A stretch of 50,396 bases of DNA from DATJPY01 sp035506135 (GTDB taxonomy: Bacteria; Myxococcota_A; UBA9160; PR03): positions 1 through 50,396 of the forward strand of contig DATJPY010000058.1 of assembly GCA_035506135.1 (NCBI GenBank), given 5' to 3'. A program made the translations under genes and the position numbers. The notes below the pieces were generated by a model. That model was not told the origin of the DNA. It ran no database searches and was given only the letters and a program-made list of their open reading frames with translations. This document shows positions 17,412 through 28,091 of this stretch, piece after piece; the first letter of the stretch is position 1; each line of letters opens with the position of its first letter.

Positions 17412-18341
17412 CTAGATCTGGATCTCGCCGACGAGCTTGCGGACGTGCTCGACCGACGCGTCGAAGAGCTTGCGCTCGTCGGCGTCGAGCTCGACCTCGA
17501 GGATGCGTTCGACACCGCCCGCGCCGAGCACGCACGGCACGCCGACGTAGAGGCCGGAGACCCCGTACTCGCCCTCGCACAGGCACGCGCACGCGAGGAC
17601 GCGCTTCTTGTCCTTGAGGATGGCCTCCGCCATCTCGATCGCGCTCGCCGCGGGCGACACGAAGGCGGAGCCGGTCTTCAGCAGGTTCACCACCTCGCCG
17701 CCCGCGTTCTTGGTGCGCTCGACGATGGCGTCGATCTTCGCCTGCGGGAGCAGATTGCCGACCGGGATGCCGGACACCGTGCAGTAGCGCACCAGCGGCA
17801 CCATGGTGTCGCCGTGGCCGCCGAGCACGAGCGCGGTCACGTCCTCGACCGAGACACCGAGCTCCCACGCCACGAAGGTGCGGAAGCGCGTCGAGTCGAG
17901 CACGCCGGCCATGCCCACCACGCGGTTCTTCGGGAAGCCCGAGATCTTCTTGAACGTGTAGACCATGGCGTCGAGCGGGTTCGAGACCACGATCGCGATC
18001 GCCTTCGGCGCGTGGGTGCGAACGCCCGTGGCCACCTGCTTCATGATCTCGAGATTCGTCTTCAGCAGGTCGTCGCGCGACATGCCGGGCTTGCGCGCCA
18101 GGCCCGCCGTCACGATGACGACGTCCGCGCCCGCGATGTCCTCGTACCGGTTGGTGCCGCGCACCACCGCGTCGGCGCCGAACAGCGGAGCCCCCTCCGC
18201 GATGTCGAGCGCCTTGCCCTGCGGCAGGCCCTCCACCACGTCGAAGAGCACGGCGTCGCCGAGCTCCCGATACGCGATCTCGCTGGCGAGCACGCCGCCG
18301 ATGTTCCCGCCGCCGATCAGGGCGATCCTGGGTCGCGCCAT
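17412..18341 (-). CDS. mdh: malate dehydrogenase (LDH-like type)
   Basis: 309 aa. NAD-binding IALIGGGNIGG, substrate arginines in LARKPGMSRDDLLKTN, SNPLDAMVYTFKK and the catalytic histidine in GG-H176-GDTMVPL. The Arg in the LARKPGMSR loop marks malate rather than lactate specificity. This is the tetrameric LDH-like MDH seen in Myxococcota, Chlorobi and Alphaproteobacteria. It lies 18 nt downstream of icd with an AGGAACG-type ribosome-binding site. Confidence 0.96.
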   Translation of the reverse strand: MARPRIALIGGGNIGGVLASEIAYRELGDAVLFDVVEGLPQGKALDIAEGAPLFGADAVVRGTNRYEDIAGADVVIVTAGLARKPGMSRDDLLKTNLEIMKQVATGVRTHAPKAIAIVVSNPLDAMVYTFKKISGFPKNRVVGMAGVLDSTRFRTFVAWELGVSVEDVTALVLGGHGDTMVPLVRYCTVSGIPVGNLLPQAKIDAIVERTKNAGGEVVNLLKTGSAFVSPAASAIEMAEAILKDKKRVLACACLCEGEYGVSGLYVGVPCVLGAGGVERILEVELDADERKLFDASVEHVRKLVGEIQI

Positions 18342-18359
18342 CGCTCCGTTCCTCCGCCC

Positions 18360-19613
<1,254 letters not shown>

Positions 19614-19664
19614 GGTGGCCGCGGTTTTAGCGGATCTTGGCGCGGCGCGCAGCGCACCAGTCTC

Positions 19665-19754
19665 GCCGCCTCCGAGGCACGCGATCGCCCGGAATATCGG
19701 CCAGCGCCCGCGGAGCGGGCGCGCGCAGCGAGCCGTAGGCGAGCGAAGTCAAAA
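19665..19754 (+). repeat. structured repeat, copy R6, supplying the glpC stop codon
   Basis: CGCCTCCGAGGCA left flank, diverged middle (GGAATATCGGCCA), hairpin GCGCCCGC-GGA-GCGGGCGC (8 bp, 19704-19722), core GCGCAGCGAG, second hairpin GCC-GTA-GGC, then GAGCGAAGTCAAAAG. The TGA of glpC (19749-19751) lies in the conserved GAAGTCA. It fills the space between glpC and icd. Confidence 0.85.
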
Positions 19755-20195
19755 GCTCGCCCCCGCGTCCTGGATCCGATCGATCGGGATCGCGGCGGGG
19801 CAGACGAGCGTGCATGCGCGGCAGCCGGCGCAGGACGTCGAGGCCGGTTCCTCGAGACGAAGTCGGATCCAGTCGATCTCCAGGCGCGCCGCGCAGATCA
19901 CCGCGTCGCGCGGGTCGAGGCGGGGCGCTCCACCGACGCGCGCGCACTCGGCCGAGCAGAGCCCGCAGACCAGGCAGGCCTCGGCGGCGAGCTGGAGCGC
20001 CGCCCGCTCGGGATCCGGAAGGCGGAAGCCATCGGCGCCGTAGTTGCGCAGGAAGCCCTGGACCGGATCGCCGTCCGGCGGGCGGAGCCAACGCCGCGCC
20101 ACGTGCGCGGCGCCGACGCGAAGCTGCAGTGCGAGCGCCCGCCATCCTCCCGTGTTGGAGAGCTCGCGCAGGAAGCCTCGGTAGCCCCTCAGCAT
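19749..20195 (-). CDS. glpC: GlpC-like 4Fe-4S dicluster protein, short form
   Basis: 148 aa, much shorter than E. coli GlpC (~396 aa). Two ferredoxin-like clusters are visible: CLVCGLCSAEC near residues 74-84 and CAGCRACTLVCP near 122-133. The usual C-terminal pair of Cys-rich CCG domains is absent. It starts inside the glpB stop (7-bp overlap), so it belongs to the glpABC operon and probably passes electrons from GlpAB to a membrane acceptor. The stop codon is supplied by repeat R6, which raises the possibility that the repeat truncated a longer gene; however, no GlpC C-terminal domain is visible downstream. Confidence 0.75.
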   Translation of the reverse strand: MLRGYRGFLRELSNTGGWRALALQLRVGAAHVARRWLRPPDGDPVQGFLRNYGADGFRLPDPERAALQLAAEACLVCGLCSAECARVGGAPRLDPRDAVICAARLEIDWIRLRLEEPASTSCAGCRACTLVCPAAIPIDRIQDAGASF

Positions 20196-21535
20196 CGCGC
20201 CGCCTCGATGCCGGCGCGGCGACCGGAGAGCAGAGCGACGCCGAGGCCGGTCCGATCGCGCGCGGGATCGAAGCTGCCGAGCAGGTCGCCCGCGGCGAAC
20301 GCGTTGGCGAGCGGGACGGCACCGTCGGGTCCGAGCGGCCGCAGGCGCGCGTCGGTGCGCGCGCCAGCCGCGAAGAGGGGCTGCTCGCCCTCGTAGTCGC
20401 GGCGCACCAGGCGGCGCGGCGCCAGGCCGTCGACCCGGCGGCCCCCGAGGTCGTACAGCGGCAGGTCGAGCAGCGGCTCGGCGAGCCGGCCGTCGCGCTC
20501 GACGATGCCGCCGCCCACGAAGCGGCCACTCGCAAGCACGAGCGCGTCGAGCGCGAGCGCCGCACCCGGCGCCCCGTCCGGCGCACCGGGCTCCGCGATC
20601 CCAACGCCGACGGCGCGGCCGCCCTCGGTCTCGATCGAGGTGACGCGACCCGCCCGGACCCCGACGCCGGCTCGACCGAGCGCCGCGACGAGGGCGCGGT
20701 CGAGCCGGTAGCCGGCGAGCGGCAGCGGCGGCGCTCCGAGCAGCTCGGCGCACCGACACCCCGTCGTGTCGGAGAGCCAGGCGAGCACGCGGTCGACCCG
20801 CTCGAGCCCGAGCACCGGAGGGAACAGGAGGAGGCGCCCTTCCGCAGCGAGGGGTCGGAGCAAGGGGCCGAGCGCGTCGCGTGCCGGCGCCGTCTCGAGT
20901 GCGGCGGCGAGCCGCGCGGGCTGGCTCGCGAGCGCAGCGAGCCCGGGAGGCAGCTCGAGCCGCAGCACGCGCAGCGCGCGGCGCGAGAGCCCGAGCGCGG
21001 CGAGCTCCGCCGCGAGCACGCGCAGCGCGGGGCGCGCCTCGAACCCGCCGAGCCCGGGCACGTCGACCAGCGCGATCTCGACCGCGCTCGCGAGGTCGCC
21101 CTCGCCGGCGCCGGTGAATGCGAGGTCGGCGGCGCGCACGGCGCCGCGCAGGTCGGCGAGCCAGCGCGTCTGCTCGAGGCTGCCGAGAACGCGCAGCCCC
21201 GACGGCGCCAGCCAGCCGTCCAGCGCGACCGCCGCCTCCTTCACCTCGGACTCCGGCGAGCGGCTCCTCAGCAGCGTCGCGTAGGGATGGGCGGTGTTGG
21301 CATTCGCTACGCCGAGGAGCCGGCGCGCCGGCGCGAGCGCCCGACCCGTCGTCGGGTCGCGGAGCGGAAGGCCGCCGCGGCGCAGCGGCGAAGCCGCCGC
21401 AACGTCGAGCGTGCCCCAGCTCATGGCGGTGGAGCCGGGACCCGCGCGCACGAGCATCACCTCGCAGCCGCGCTCGCGGAGCTCGAGCGCCGCCGCACAG
21501 CCCGCGAGCCCGCCTCCGACGACGACGGCCGTCAC
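20189..21535 (-). CDS. glpB: anaerobic glycerol-3-phosphate dehydrogenase subunit B-like flavoprotein
   Basis: 448 aa. N-terminal FAD-binding VTAVVVGGGLAGCAAALELR with GSTAMSWGTLDVA, typical of GlpB. A C-terminal FAD segment contains NAFAAGDLLGSFDPARDRTG with GLGVALLSGRRAG, matching the GlpB end. GlpB is the second flavin-containing subunit of the membrane-associated G3P dehydrogenase. The GTG start at 21535 overlaps the glpA stop (GTGA). Confidence 0.88.
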   Translation of the reverse strand: MTAVVVGGGLAGCAAALELRERGCEVMLVRAGPGSTAMSWGTLDVAAASPLRRGGLPLRDPTTGRALAPARRLLGVANANTAHPYATLLRSRSPESEVKEAAVALDGWLAPSGLRVLGSLEQTRWLADLRGAVRAADLAFTGAGEGDLASAVEIALVDVPGLGGFEARPALRVLAAELAALGLSRRALRVLRLELPPGLAALASQPARLAAALETAPARDALGPLLRPLAAEGRLLLFPPVLGLERVDRVLAWLSDTTGCRCAELLGAPPLPLAGYRLDRALVAALGRAGVGVRAGRVTSIETEGGRAVGVGIAEPGAPDGAPGAALALDALVLASGRFVGGGIVERDGRLAEPLLDLPLYDLGGRRVDGLAPRRLVRRDYEGEQPLFAAGARTDARLRPLGPDGAVPLANAFAAGDLLGSFDPARDRTGLGVALLSGRRAGIEAARC

Positions 21536-23202
21536 GCGGGGGCCTCTGTGGGTTGCTGAAGCGGGGCGGTGAATCCCCTCGCCGCGAGGAATACGTGGCG
21601 ATGGATCTCGAAGGCGGCGAGGTGGCCGCCGCCGAGGGCCGGTGCCGCCGCGCGCCAGCGTTCCGCGGCGAACGCCGCGAGCTCGGCGGCGGCGCGCTCG
21701 GCCGGCCAGTCGAGCGCGTCGGCCAGCAGCCCGGCGGCCTGCGGCGCGCAGCTCGCGCCCTGGCAGGCGCCCACCCCGAGGCGCACGCGGAAGGCGCAGT
21801 CGCCGAGCGTGCGGACCGCCTCGCAGCGCGCCGCGTGCCCGAGCTCTGCGTCCAGCACCGGCTCGCAGCCACACACCGTGCGCGGCGCGGGCGGCTCGGG
21901 GCCCCGCTCGGCGAGCGCCAGCACGCGCGCGGCGTGCGCGCCGTGCCGGAAGCCGAGCCGCACCACCGCCGGGACCGGCGCCCGGAAGCGACGGGCCACT
22001 GCGACGACGTCGAGCGGCGCGTCGCTCCCCGGCAGCGGAGTCCGCGCGGTTCGGCACGGCTCGCGCACGCCGAGCACCGCGCAGAGCCGGTCGCTCGCGC
22101 TCTCCGCCATCAGCCGGTACGCGGCGAGCTTTCCGCCCGCGATCGTGAAGAACCCGGGCGCGCCGTCGCGCGCATGGTCGATCACCGCGAAGTCGCGCGA
22201 GAGCTCGTCCTCGTTCTGGCCGAAGCCGTAGAGTGTCGGCCGCACGCCCTGCGTCGTGTGGATCACGCGGTGGCGGCGGATCGAGGGGATCGAGCGCTCC
22301 ATGGCCTGCATCACGTAGGCGACCTCGTCCTCGCTCACCTCGATCTGATCGAGATCGCCGTAGAAGTCGTCGTCCGTCGTGCCCGCCATGCTGTTCTGCT
22401 CGTGCGGGAAGGTGAACATGTCGCGGCCGTCGATGCCGCGCGCGTAGATCGCGAGATTGGAGACGCGCCGCTCGAACACGAGGTGGATGCCCTTTGCGGG
22501 CCGCAGCCGCACGTCGGCGCCCGCCAGTGCCGCGAGCCGGGGCGACCACGGCCCCGTGGCGTTCATGGTGAGCTCGGCCTCGATCCGCAGCGACTCGCCC
22601 GTGATCCGGTCGCGAACCGCGGCGCCGAGCACGCGGCCACTGCCCGACTCGCGCAGGAGCTCGACGGCCTCGGTGTGCGTCATCACCTGCGCTCCGCGCT
22701 CTGCGGCGTCGAGGGCGTTCGCGGCCGTGAGGCGCGCCGCGTCGACGCCCCACTCGTCCAGCGTGAAGGCGCACTCGATGCGCGGCGATAGCGCAGGCTC
22801 GAGCCGCAGCGCCTGCTCGCGCGCGAGCCTCGTGTGTGGCCGTCCGTTCTTGAAGGGCTGGTAGCGGTCGTACATCTCGAGGCCGACCTCGACCAGCTCG
22901 GGCCCGATCGGGTCCTCCGGGAACACCGGCATGATGAAGGGGATCCGGAACACCAGATGCGGCGCGATGCGCTGGATGGCGCCGGAGTCGACGCACGAGT
23001 GGAGCGTGACCTCCGGGTCCTGCTGCAGGTAGCGCAGCCCGCCGTGGATCATTCCCGACGAGGCCCACGAGGTCCCGGACCCGAGCTCCCGCCGCTCGAC
23101 CAGCGCGCAGCGAACGCCGCGAAGCGCCAGATCGCGCGCGATGCCCGCGCCGTTGATACCGCCTCCGATCACCAGCACCTGGACCGGGAGGCTGCGGCTC
23201 AC
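21532..23202 (-). CDS. glpA: anaerobic glycerol-3-phosphate dehydrogenase subunit A
   Basis: 556 aa. FAD-binding VLVIGGGINGAGIARDLALR, GTSWASSGMIHGGLRYLQQD and the DAO-type body up to GFFTIAGGKLAAYRLMAESA. A C-terminal [2Fe-2S] Bfd-like module has cysteines in TVCGCEPV and GACQGASC. This architecture marks GlpA (anaerobic) rather than aerobic GlpD. It oxidises sn-glycerol-3-phosphate to dihydroxyacetone phosphate. No glpK or glpF lies nearby, so the substrate may come from lipid turnover. The C-terminus ...LQQPTEAPA contains GGTTGCTGA on the plus strand, resembling the tail 13-mer of R4/R7, but too short to claim. Confidence 0.93.
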   Translation of the reverse strand: MSRSLPVQVLVIGGGINGAGIARDLALRGVRCALVERRELGSGTSWASSGMIHGGLRYLQQDPEVTLHSCVDSGAIQRIAPHLVFRIPFIMPVFPEDPIGPELVEVGLEMYDRYQPFKNGRPHTRLAREQALRLEPALSPRIECAFTLDEWGVDAARLTAANALDAAERGAQVMTHTEAVELLRESGSGRVLGAAVRDRITGESLRIEAELTMNATGPWSPRLAALAGADVRLRPAKGIHLVFERRVSNLAIYARGIDGRDMFTFPHEQNSMAGTTDDDFYGDLDQIEVSEDEVAYVMQAMERSIPSIRRHRVIHTTQGVRPTLYGFGQNEDELSRDFAVIDHARDGAPGFFTIAGGKLAAYRLMAESASDRLCAVLGVREPCRTARTPLPGSDAPLDVVAVARRFRAPVPAVVRLGFRHGAHAARVLALAERGPEPPAPRTVCGCEPVLDAELGHAARCEAVRTLGDCAFRVRLGVGACQGASCAPQAAGLLADALDWPAERAAAELAAFAAERWRAAAPALGGGHLAAFEIHRHVFLAARGFTAPLQQPTEAPA

Positions 23203-23218
23203 GGGCGGCGCGGTTCCC

Positions 23219-25036
23219 TCAGCGCTCGCGGCCGGGGGATGTGGCCACGCGCAGCGCCAGCTCGGCGAGCTGGGCGGGCTCGACGCGCGACGGCGCGCCC
23301 ATCAGCAGGTCCTGGCCGCGCTGCGTCTTCGGGAAGGCGATCACGTCGCGCAGGCTCTCGGCCCCGGAGAGCAGCATCGCCATCCGGTCGAGGCCGAACG
23401 CGAAGCCGCCGTGCGGCGGGGCACCCGCGTCGAGCGCGTTCAGCAGGAAGCCGAAGCGCTCCTCCATCTCCGGCTTCGAGTAGCCGAGCAGCTCGAAGAT
23501 GCGGCGCTGCACGTCGCTTCGGTGGTTGCGAAGGCTTCCCGAGCCGAGCTCGAGCCCGTTCATCACGACGTCGTAGTGGGTGCCGCGCACGCGCAGGGGG
23601 TCCGTGTCGAGGAGCGGTAGGTCCGCGCTCTCCGGCGCCACGAACGGCATGTGCATGAAGGTGAGTCGGCCCTGCTCGTCGCGCTCGAACACCGGGAAGT
23701 TCAGCACGAAGAGCGGCGCCCAGGGGCGGCCGTCGACCCGGCCGAGCCGATGGCCGAGGTCGTTGCGCAGCCGCGCCAGGATGGCGTTGGCCTTCGCCGC
23801 CTCGTCCGCCTGGAAGAGCAGCACCGAGCCCGGGCGCGCCGCGGTGCGCGCCGCGATCGCCGCGCGCTCGCCGTCGGAGAGGAACTTCGCGATCGGCGAC
23901 TGCCAGCTCCCGTCGGCCTGCACTCGCACCCAGCCGAGCCCGCGCGCGCCGAGCTCCTTGCGTACGAGCGCCTCGAGCCGGTCGATCTCGCTGCGCGTCA
24001 GCTCGCCGGCGTCGTGGAGCGGCAGGCACTTCACGATGCCGCCGCGCTCGACCACCTGCTGGAAGGCGCGGAACTCGGACGCGCGGAAGCCCTCGGTCAG
24101 ATCCACCAGCTCGAGCTGGATCCTCGTGTCGGGCTTGTCGATCCCGTAGCGCCCAATCGCATCCGCGTAGGAGACCCGCGGAAACGGGCGCGGCAGCTCG
24201 ATCCCCCCGGCGTCGCGCCACGCCCGGCAGGTCACCTCCTCGAGCACCTCGAGCACGTCGTCCACCGTGCAGAAGGACATCTCGAAGTCGATCTGCGTGA
24301 ACTCGAGCTGCCGGTCCGCGCGCAGGTCCTCGTCGCGGAAGCAGCGCGCGATCTGGAAGTAGCGGTCGAAGCCGGCGATCATGAAGAGCTGCTTCATGAT
24401 CTGCGGCGATTGCGGCAGCGCGTAGAACTCGCCCGGCTGGAGGCGGCTCGGCACCAGGAAGTCGCGAGCGCCCTCGGGCGTGGCGCGCGCCAGGATCGGG
24501 GTCTCGATCTCGAGGAAGCCGAGCCCGGAGAGCGTGTGGCGGGCCGACTGGTACAGCTCGTGGCGCACGCGCAGAGCGCGCTGCAACGGCGCGCGGCGCA
24601 GGTCGTGGATGCGGTGGCGCAGCCGCACGCTCTCGTCCGTGCCGGTCTCGTCCTCGATCGGGAACGGCGGCGGCGTGGCGACGTTCAAGAGGCGCAGCTC
24701 GTCGACCGCGACCTCGACCCGTCCGGTCGGCAGGCCCGGGTTCACCGTCTCCGGCGCGCGCTCCTCGACGCGACCGCGCACCGCGATGACGAACTCGCTC
24801 CGCAGCAGGTGGGCGCGCGCGTGCGCGTCGGGCGCCCGCTCGGGCTTGAAGACGACCTGGACCACGCCCTCGCGATCGCGCAGGTCGACGAAGATCACGC
24901 CGCCGTGGTCGCGGCGGCGGTGCACCCAGCCCGCGACCACCACCTCGCGGCCGATCAGCTCGACGCCGACGGCGCCGCAGCCGTGGCTGCGGCACAGCGA
25001 GTCCATCGCGTCGAGAGCAACGCCGTCCTGGCTCAC
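23219..25036 (-). CDS. aspS: aspartyl-tRNA synthetase
   Basis: 605 aa, class IIb. N-terminal OB anticodon-binding domain (VVVAGWVHRRRDHGGVIFVD), motif 1 GLGFLEIETPIL, flipping-loop LPQSPQIMKQLFMIAGFDRY, motif 2 FRDEDLRADRQLEFTQIDFE, the bacterial GAD insertion domain (~290-420) and motif 3 GGFAFGLDRMAMLL. GTG at 25036 has GGGGGA 6 nt upstream and is preferred; ATG 25006 would still retain the OB fold. It is separated from glpA by 16 nt, so it may lead that operon. Confidence 0.96.
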   Translation of the reverse strand: MSQDGVALDAMDSLCRSHGCGAVGVELIGREVVVAGWVHRRRDHGGVIFVDLRDREGVVQVVFKPERAPDAHARAHLLRSEFVIAVRGRVEERAPETVNPGLPTGRVEVAVDELRLLNVATPPPFPIEDETGTDESVRLRHRIHDLRRAPLQRALRVRHELYQSARHTLSGLGFLEIETPILARATPEGARDFLVPSRLQPGEFYALPQSPQIMKQLFMIAGFDRYFQIARCFRDEDLRADRQLEFTQIDFEMSFCTVDDVLEVLEEVTCRAWRDAGGIELPRPFPRVSYADAIGRYGIDKPDTRIQLELVDLTEGFRASEFRAFQQVVERGGIVKCLPLHDAGELTRSEIDRLEALVRKELGARGLGWVRVQADGSWQSPIAKFLSDGERAAIAARTAARPGSVLLFQADEAAKANAILARLRNDLGHRLGRVDGRPWAPLFVLNFPVFERDEQGRLTFMHMPFVAPESADLPLLDTDPLRVRGTHYDVVMNGLELGSGSLRNHRSDVQRRIFELLGYSKPEMEERFGFLLNALDAGAPPHGGFAFGLDRMAMLLSGAESLRDVIAFPKTQRGQDLLMGAPSRVEPAQLAELALRVATSPGRER

Positions 25037-25113
25037 CCGGATCCCCCGCGAGCGTGGAGGTGGCGGAGTGGATTGGGGTAGCAACCGGCGGGGCCGGGTG
25101 TCAAACCGATCGC

Positions 25114-26496
25114 TCAGAGATCCGAGGCGGAGCAGGTGCGATCGCGGCCGAGCGACTTCGCGCGGTACATGGCCTTGTCGGCGAGGTCGAGCAGTCCCTC
25201 CGCCGTGGCGCCGTGGGTCGGGAACGCCGAGACGCCGACGCTCACCGTGATCGAGAGCGGCTCGCGCGCGCGCGACTCGAAGCGACTCTCCGCGACGGAG
25301 GCGCGGATGCGCTCGGCGACCGCCAGACCCGGCTCGAGGCCGGTGTCGACCAGCAGGATGGTGAACTCGTCGCCGCCGTAGCGCGCGAGCGTGTCGACCT
25401 GGCGGATGCAGCCCGTGAGCACCTCGGCGAGCCGCCGCAGCGTGCGCGAGCCGACCAGATGGCCGTGGTGGTCGTTCACCAGCTTGAAGCGGTCGACGTC
25501 GAGGAACAGGAGCGCCAGCGACGAGCCGTAGCGCTCGGCGCGGCGGATCTCGTGGTCGAGCGCGGTGAAGAGGTAGCGCGCGTTGTACACGCCGGTGACG
25601 TCGTCGACGAAGGCGCGCTCCTTGGCCTGGTGGTAGCGCTCCGCGTTCTGCACGGCGACCTGCGCGTGGGTCGCGATCAGGCGCGCGATCTCGAGCTCCG
25701 CGGGGCGGAACGGCTGGTCGTCCTCGGGCAGGATCAGGACGCCGCCCTCGGCGGCGCGCCCGTGGATCGGCACCACGAGGAGCTGCTGCGGCGCCAGCCC
25801 GGCCGAGCGCAGCGCGTCGTGCAGCGGGCCGCTCGTCGTGAGGTCGGCGTGCTCGATCGACTCGACGTCGATCGGCTTGTCCGAGGCCAGGGCCGCCCGC
25901 AGCCGGTCGGCGTCACCGTAGCCGCGGCAGGCGACGTCGTCGGTGGCGAGGCTCGGGCCGCGGTGGAACACGGCGATGCCGCGGCGCCGCCGCAATCGGG
26001 TGAGGAGCACGTCGAGCGCCACGCCGTGGATCTCGGCGGCGTCGAGCGAGGCCGACAGCAGCCGGCAGTCCTCCACGGTCGCCAGCAGGTCGCGCAGATG
26101 CACGTTCTCCGCGGCCAGGCGGCGCCGCTCGAGCGTGCGACGCACCAGCCGTCCGAGGTCGTCGGGGCGCACCGGCTTGGTCACGTAGTCCGCGGCGCCC
26201 ATCCGGAGCGCGGCGATGGCGCTGTCGACGGAGGCGTGCGCGGTGATCAGGATCACGTCGGTCCCGGGATGATCGCGCCGAACGCGCTCGAGCAGCTCGC
26301 TGCCCGAGAGCCCGGGGAGCTGGAGGTCGCTCAGCACCAGGTCGGCCGGCGCGAGCGCCAGCGCCGCCAGGGCGTCCTCGGCGCTCGCGCAGCACACCAC
26401 CTCGGCGGCGTCGCCGACGGCCTCGCGCGCGATCTCGCGATCGAAGCGGGTATCGTCGACGACCAGGACCCGGGATCGGGCCGCGCTGTCGGGCAT
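25114..26496 (-). CDS. response regulator with GAF-like and GGDEF domains (diguanylate cyclase)
   Basis: 460 aa. Receiver ~10-120 with phospho-acceptor Asp57 (LVLSDLQLPG), Thr85 and Lys107. A GAF-like sensory domain spans ~140-290. The GGDEF domain ~300-455 has DDVTGVYNARYLFTALDHEI, FLDVDRFKLVNDHHGHLVGS and an intact active site YGGDEF (374-378). The inhibitory I-site RQVD (365-368) stands five residues before it, so product feedback is expected. It makes cyclic di-GMP on phosphorylation. No kinase lies beside it. A short gap separates it from aspS and from the YCF48-like gene. Confidence 0.93.
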   Translation of the reverse strand: MPDSAARSRVLVVDDTRFDREIAREAVGDAAEVVCCASAEDALAALALAPADLVLSDLQLPGLSGSELLERVRRDHPGTDVILITAHASVDSAIAALRMGAADYVTKPVRPDDLGRLVRRTLERRRLAAENVHLRDLLATVEDCRLLSASLDAAEIHGVALDVLLTRLRRRRGIAVFHRGPSLATDDVACRGYGDADRLRAALASDKPIDVESIEHADLTTSGPLHDALRSAGLAPQQLLVVPIHGRAAEGGVLILPEDDQPFRPAELEIARLIATHAQVAVQNAERYHQAKERAFVDDVTGVYNARYLFTALDHEIRRAERYGSSLALLFLDVDRFKLVNDHHGHLVGSRTLRRLAEVLTGCIRQVDTLARYGGDEFTILLVDTGLEPGLAVAERIRASVAESRFESRAREPLSITVSVGVSAFPTHGATAEGLLDLADKAMYRAKSLGRDRTCSASDL

Positions 26497-26585
26497 GCCG
26501 TCTCCTCGCCGCCTCCGCCATCGGCGCCCGGAGGCCCGGGCTTGAGACCCCGAGGGGACGACCCGGAGGGCGGGCTCGGCCCGCC

Positions 26586-28091
26586 TCAGCCTCCGGCCGA
26601 CTCCTTCGCCTCAGGCGGGGGCAGCACCTTGGTCCAGGTCACCCCGGCGTCGGCGCTGTGGAGGACCTCGCCGCGCTCGCCCACGATGTACCCGTTCTTG
26701 CCGTCCGGCGCGAACCAGATGTCCCGCATGAAGGTGAAAACGCTCGGGAAGCCGGTGCGCGGTTGCACCCAGGTGTTGCCCCCGTCGGTCGAGACGCGCA
26801 CGAAGCCCTTCTCGCCGATGGCGATCACGCGCCCGCCGACGGGATAGAGCGAGAAGATCGCCTGCTTGCGGCCGGTCTCCTTGTACGCCCAGTTGCGGCC
26901 GCCGTCCTTGCTGACCAGGACCACGCCGCCCAGCCCCGCGATGTAGCCCTCGTTCTCGTCGCCGAAGCGCACGGTGAACAGGTAGGGGTTCTGCGCGACC
27001 TCGACGTCGACCTTGGGCTCGTCGGCCTGGCGCGAGGCCAGGTAGCGCTTCAGGAAGTCCGGGTCGTCCTTCAGGAAGTCCTCGTAGTCCCACGGCGGGG
27101 AGCCGCGCTTGCGGATGCGGTCGGAGAGCAGCCCGGCGTCCTCGAGCACCGTCGAGACGGCCTGCGTGCGCGCCTCGAGGATGTCGAAGAGCGGGAACGG
27201 GTTCGACTCCTTGCCGAACTCCTGGACCTCCTTGGCGCTGGCACGAGGCTCGATCGCCACGTTCAGGTGCGGGAGGTCGAGGATCTTCTTGGCGAACTCC
27301 CGCAGCTGGTCGGCCTGCTGCGGGGTGATGTCGATCTTGTTGTAGCCAAGGTCGATCGGCGGGATCTTGGTGTCCTGCTGGATCTCCGCGCGCTCCCAGG
27401 TGAGGCCGTCGTTGTCGGAGCGGAAGATGTAGCCGAACTCGCCGATGATCCAGCACGACTTGCTGGGAGACGGGCGGCAGTAGACGTCGGTGAGGCCGAC
27501 GTCCTCGTACACCTTCTCGCCCTTGCGCACCCGGTCCTGCTCGGGCGGGGAGAGCCAGACGAACTGCGGGTGCTTCTCGTCGATGGTGAGCGAGAAGTCC
27601 TGCCAGGTCTTGCCGCCGTCGTCGGTGTAGATACGGGTGCCCCAGTCGCCGACCGCCCACGCGGTCTGCGCGTCGATGGCGTGCACCGAGAAGAGGTGGG
27701 TGCCCTCGTCCTCCTTGTTGTTCTTCTGCGGCGTCCAGGTGAGCCCGCCGTCGGTCGTGCGGAGGATGGTGCCCTGCTGTCCGACCGCCCAGCCGTGCTT
27801 GTCGTCCGCCATCGACACGCCGTACAGGAGCTTGCGGGTGCCGGTGTCGCCCTTCTTCCAGGTCTTGCCGCCGTCGTCGCTCACGTAGATCGAGCCCCAG
27901 TAGCCGGCCGCGACGACGTGGTCGGGCGTGGGAGCGGACACGGAGAACAGGTCGTCGTAGATCTGGATCGACCCGGGCTTCGTCTCGGGGTGGAAGGTCA
28001 CCTCGTGGCAGCCGAGCCCGGCGGCGCAGAGGACGAGGAACAGGCCCGCCGCGGCACACCCGGTGCCGGCTCGGGCGGCGAACGAACGCAT
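26586..28091 (-). CDS. YCF48/BNR-repeat lipoprotein (photosystem II assembly factor-like beta-propeller)
   Basis: 501 aa. A lipoprotein signal ends LFLVLCAAGLGC. Repeated Asp-box (SxDxGxTW) motifs follow: SDDGGKTWKK, TTDGGLTWTP, TDDGGKTWQD, RSDNDGLTWE, SKDGGRNWAY, STDGGNTWVQ, HSADAGVTWTK, each preceded by a G-x-V-G-x-x-G strand, giving a beta-propeller like YCF48. A helical insertion of ~130 residues (about 215-350, LREFAKKILDLPHLNVAIEP ... DPDFLKRYLASRQ) splits the propeller. In chemotrophs such proteins are often near RND/MMPL exporters, not seen here. ATG 28091 is preceded by GGAGGT; TTG 28094 is possible. Confidence 0.82.
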   Translation of the reverse strand: MRSFAARAGTGCAAAGLFLVLCAAGLGCHEVTFHPETKPGSIQIYDDLFSVSAPTPDHVVAAGYWGSIYVSDDGGKTWKKGDTGTRKLLYGVSMADDKHGWAVGQQGTILRTTDGGLTWTPQKNNKEDEGTHLFSVHAIDAQTAWAVGDWGTRIYTDDGGKTWQDFSLTIDEKHPQFVWLSPPEQDRVRKGEKVYEDVGLTDVYCRPSPSKSCWIIGEFGYIFRSDNDGLTWERAEIQQDTKIPPIDLGYNKIDITPQQADQLREFAKKILDLPHLNVAIEPRASAKEVQEFGKESNPFPLFDILEARTQAVSTVLEDAGLLSDRIRKRGSPPWDYEDFLKDDPDFLKRYLASRQADEPKVDVEVAQNPYLFTVRFGDENEGYIAGLGGVVLVSKDGGRNWAYKETGRKQAIFSLYPVGGRVIAIGEKGFVRVSTDGGNTWVQPRTGFPSVFTFMRDIWFAPDGKNGYIVGERGEVLHSADAGVTWTKVLPPPEAKESAGG

